Notes under the pieces: generated by a model | Database searches by the model: none | What the model saw: the letters and a program-made list of their open reading frames with translations, nothing else | What the model was told of the DNA's origin: nothing | NCBI GenBank assembly: GCA_010093685.1 | Contig: MU006232.1 | Location: 225,017-289,016, forward strand | From: Ophiobolus disseminans | Taxonomy: Eukaryota; Ascomycota; Dothideomycetes; Pleosporales; Phaeosphaeriaceae | Reading direction: 5' to 3' | DNA: 64,000 bases | Made by a program: the position numbers and the translations under genes | Shown: one piece after another, positions 62,499-64,000 of the stretch | Layout of the letters: the number at the start of each line of letters is the position of its first letter | How positions within the stretch are numbered: the first letter of the stretch is position 1

Positions 62499-64000
62499 AT
62501 GAGCAATCTGCCAGGACCTGCTCATTCACTGCAACGTCCCCAACATGCCCCTGCCAACGCGTCTCAACCGCCCGCAGCCGCCGCAACTGCCGCCATGAGT
62601 GAAGCTCCGAATGCTCCGTCTGAGGCCTCGGCACCACGCCCACATCCAGCGCGAACCACGTCCAACGAACACGGCTCCCTCAAGTACCACCTGCTCGGCC
62701 CCTCCCTCACCAAGGCGGGCCAGGACACCGTCGACCAGCAGAGGGTGTCCGAGGTCATATACAATGCGTCAAAAGGCTCCAAGTTCTTCAACAACGAGGA
62801 AGCCAAGGACAAGTCCCTAACGGAGAAGATCAACAAGATCCTGGCCAAGAGGCGCCAGCTCGAGAAGCTCGACCTGACTACGGATCTGCGGCGGGCGGAC
62901 GACTACATTGCCGAGCTGGAACTCAGTCGGGACCTGAGCCAGGTGGTGGTGCACATCGACTGCGATGCCTTCTTTGCAGCCGTCGAGGAGCTGGACAGAC
63001 CAGAGCTGAAAGAGGTGCCCATGGCTGTGGGCAAGGGAGTGCTGACAACCTGCAACTACCATGCCAGGCAATTTGGATGCCGCTCGGGCATGGCTGGCTT
63101 TGTTGCCATGAAGCTGTGTCCGCAGCTCATATGCGTCCCCATGAACTTTGAAAAGTACAGCGCAAAGGCGGAGGAGATCCGCGAGGTCCTTGGCCTATAC
63201 GACCCAGGGTTCGAAAGCGCCAGTTGCGACGAGGCTTACCTAAACCTGACGCAGTACTGCGAGGAGCACCACATGACGCCAGAAGAGGCTGTCAGCCAGC
63301 TACGGGCTGACGTTCACAAACGAAGCAAAATCACAATCTCTGCTGGTATTGCTGCGAACGCGAAACTGGCCAAGATATGCTCAAACAAGAACAAGCCCAA
63401 CGGGCAATTCCTCCTCCCCAGCGACCGGCAAACCATCATGGAGTTCATGAAGACAATGCCGACGCGTAAGGTCAACGGCATCGGTCGTGTCTTCGAGCGA
63501 GAACTAGACGCGATCGGCGTGAAGACATGCGGGGATATCTATGCACATCGAGCAGTCCTGGCAAGACTCTTCGGTCAGAAGGCTTTTCAGTTTCTGATGC
63601 AGTGCTACCTGGGTTTGGGGCGCACCAAGATCCAACGAGCAGAAGACTATGAGCGTAAGAGCGTCGGCACAGAAACTACCTTCAGGGAGCTGCAGTCACC
63701 AGACGCCTTACGTGACAAGTTGCGTCACGTTGCAGAAGAGCTAGAGGGCGACTTGAAGCGCACAGAATATAAGGGCAGGACATTGTGCATCAAAATCAAG
63801 TTACACACCTACGAAGTCCATACACGACAGACGACACCACCGTTTGCAGTACATCGCGCGGATGACCTATACAAATACGGCCTGGTCATGCTTGAGAAAC
63901 TAATGAAGGAAATACCTAACATGAAGCTACGACTGATGGGTCTACGAGTCACACACATTGTCAGCACGAAGAAGCCTGGTATCGACTTCTTCGGTCGCGT
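62499..64000 (+). CDS. POLK: DNA polymerase kappa (Y family, DinB), C-terminus cut by window edge
   Basis: From the ATG at 62499 the frame is open for 500 codons to the window edge, with no intron. The N-terminus is Pro/Ala-rich for 50 residues, then a kappa-type N-clasp (GPSLTKAGQDTVDQQRVSEV, NNEEAKDKSLTEKINKILAK), then the palm with VVVHIDCDAFFAAVEELD and SASCDEAYLNLT, which supply the catalytic Asp, Asp and Glu. ISAGIAANAKLAKICSNKNKPNG is the finger/palm region, RKVNGIGRVFERELDAIGV the thumb with its helix-hairpin, and ERKSVGTETTFREL the start of the little-finger domain. The N-clasp separates it from eta, iota and Rev1. It bypasses bulky N2-guanine adducts and extends mismatches. The Rad18-type zinc fingers and PCNA-binding end would lie beyond the window. 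Confidence 0.94.
   Translation, partial: MSNLPGPAHSLQRPQHAPANASQPPAAAATAAMSEAPNAPSEASAPRPHPARTTSNEHGSLKYHLLGPSLTKAGQDTVDQQRVSEVIYNASKGSKFFNNEEAKDKSLTEKINKILAKRRQLEKLDLTTDLRRADDYIAELELSRDLSQVVVHIDCDAFFAAVEELDRPELKEVPMAVGKGVLTTCNYHARQFGCRSGMAGFVAMKLCPQLICVPMNFEKYSAKAEEIREVLGLYDPGFESASCDEAYLNLTQYCEEHHMTPEEAVSQLRADVHKRSKITISAGIAANAKLAKICSNKNKPNGQFLLPSDRQTIMEFMKTMPTRKVNGIGRVFERELDAIGVKTCGDIYAHRAVLARLFGQKAFQFLMQCYLGLGRTKIQRAEDYERKSVGTETTFRELQSPDALRDKLRHVAEELEGDLKRTEYKGRTLCIKIKLHTYEVHTRQTTPPFAVHRADDLYKYGLVMLEKLMKEIPNMKLRLMGLRVTHIVSTKKPGIDFFGR

Noticed and set aside
1..64000. tRNA, rRNA, CRISPR array or intact transposon
   Set aside because: I scanned by eye for the TPsiC box, repeated spacers and transposase motifs and found none convincing; a covariance-model scan would be needed to exclude tRNAs.

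Overview
This window is nuclear DNA from a filamentous ascomycete (Pezizomycotina; I would guess Dothideomycetes, but the sequence alone does not settle the class). The reasons are many 42-105 nt introns with GTAAGT-type donors and CTAAC/CTGAC branch sites, roughly one gene per 2 kb on both strands, and protein families typical of moulds: a GH78 rhamnosidase, fungal AIG1-like GTPases, a SesB-like hydrolase, paired ZIP transporters and C2H2 regulators. I rebuilt most gene models by splicing across reading frames; exon limits are given in the entries.

Layout. 1-4.0 kb: an alpha-L-rhamnosidase (cut by the left edge) divergent from an MFS sugar porter, a likely rhamnoside-use pair. 4.4-9.3 kb: a mitochondrial ABC1/ADCK kinase-like protein, a YAE1-like Fe-S assembly protein and an atypical SDR. 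9.4-14.5 kb: three neighbouring lineage-type genes: a G-domain/coiled-coil protein ending in a CaaX box, a small membrane protein, and a helical protein with a hydrophobic hairpin. 14.6-19.3 kb: an SDR, a coiled-coil protein resembling Atg28 and ribosomal protein uS5. 21.1-30.6 kb: a C2H2 regulator, the Ca-binding aspartate/glutamate carrier, pyruvate dehydrogenase protein X and a TMEM223-like mitochondrial protein. 32.1-37.2 kb: a Yta7/ATAD2-type AAA-bromodomain ATPase.

37.9-50.4 kb is the more accessory part. It holds a broken SesB-like alpha/beta hydrolase with an Asn/Gly-rich tail like those used in fungal amyloid signalling, a Caps_synth-type glycosyltransferase, several unassigned proteins, an ER FKBP ending in KDEL, and a gene whose reading frame is broken inside a tandem duplication. 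51-64 kb: a small secreted cysteine-rich protein, folylpolyglutamate synthase, two neighbouring ZIP metal transporters, a large disordered protein with three FF(H/Y)A motifs, and DNA polymerase kappa running off the right edge.

Many genes serve core metabolism, especially mitochondria (ADCK, AGC1, PDX1, TMEM223-like) and zinc uptake. The regions most likely to reward a second look are the 9.4-14.5 kb trio, the SesB-like remnant at 38.7-40.0 kb, and the frame-breaking tandem repeat near 49.7 kb. I found no convincing tRNA, rRNA, CRISPR array or intact transposon.
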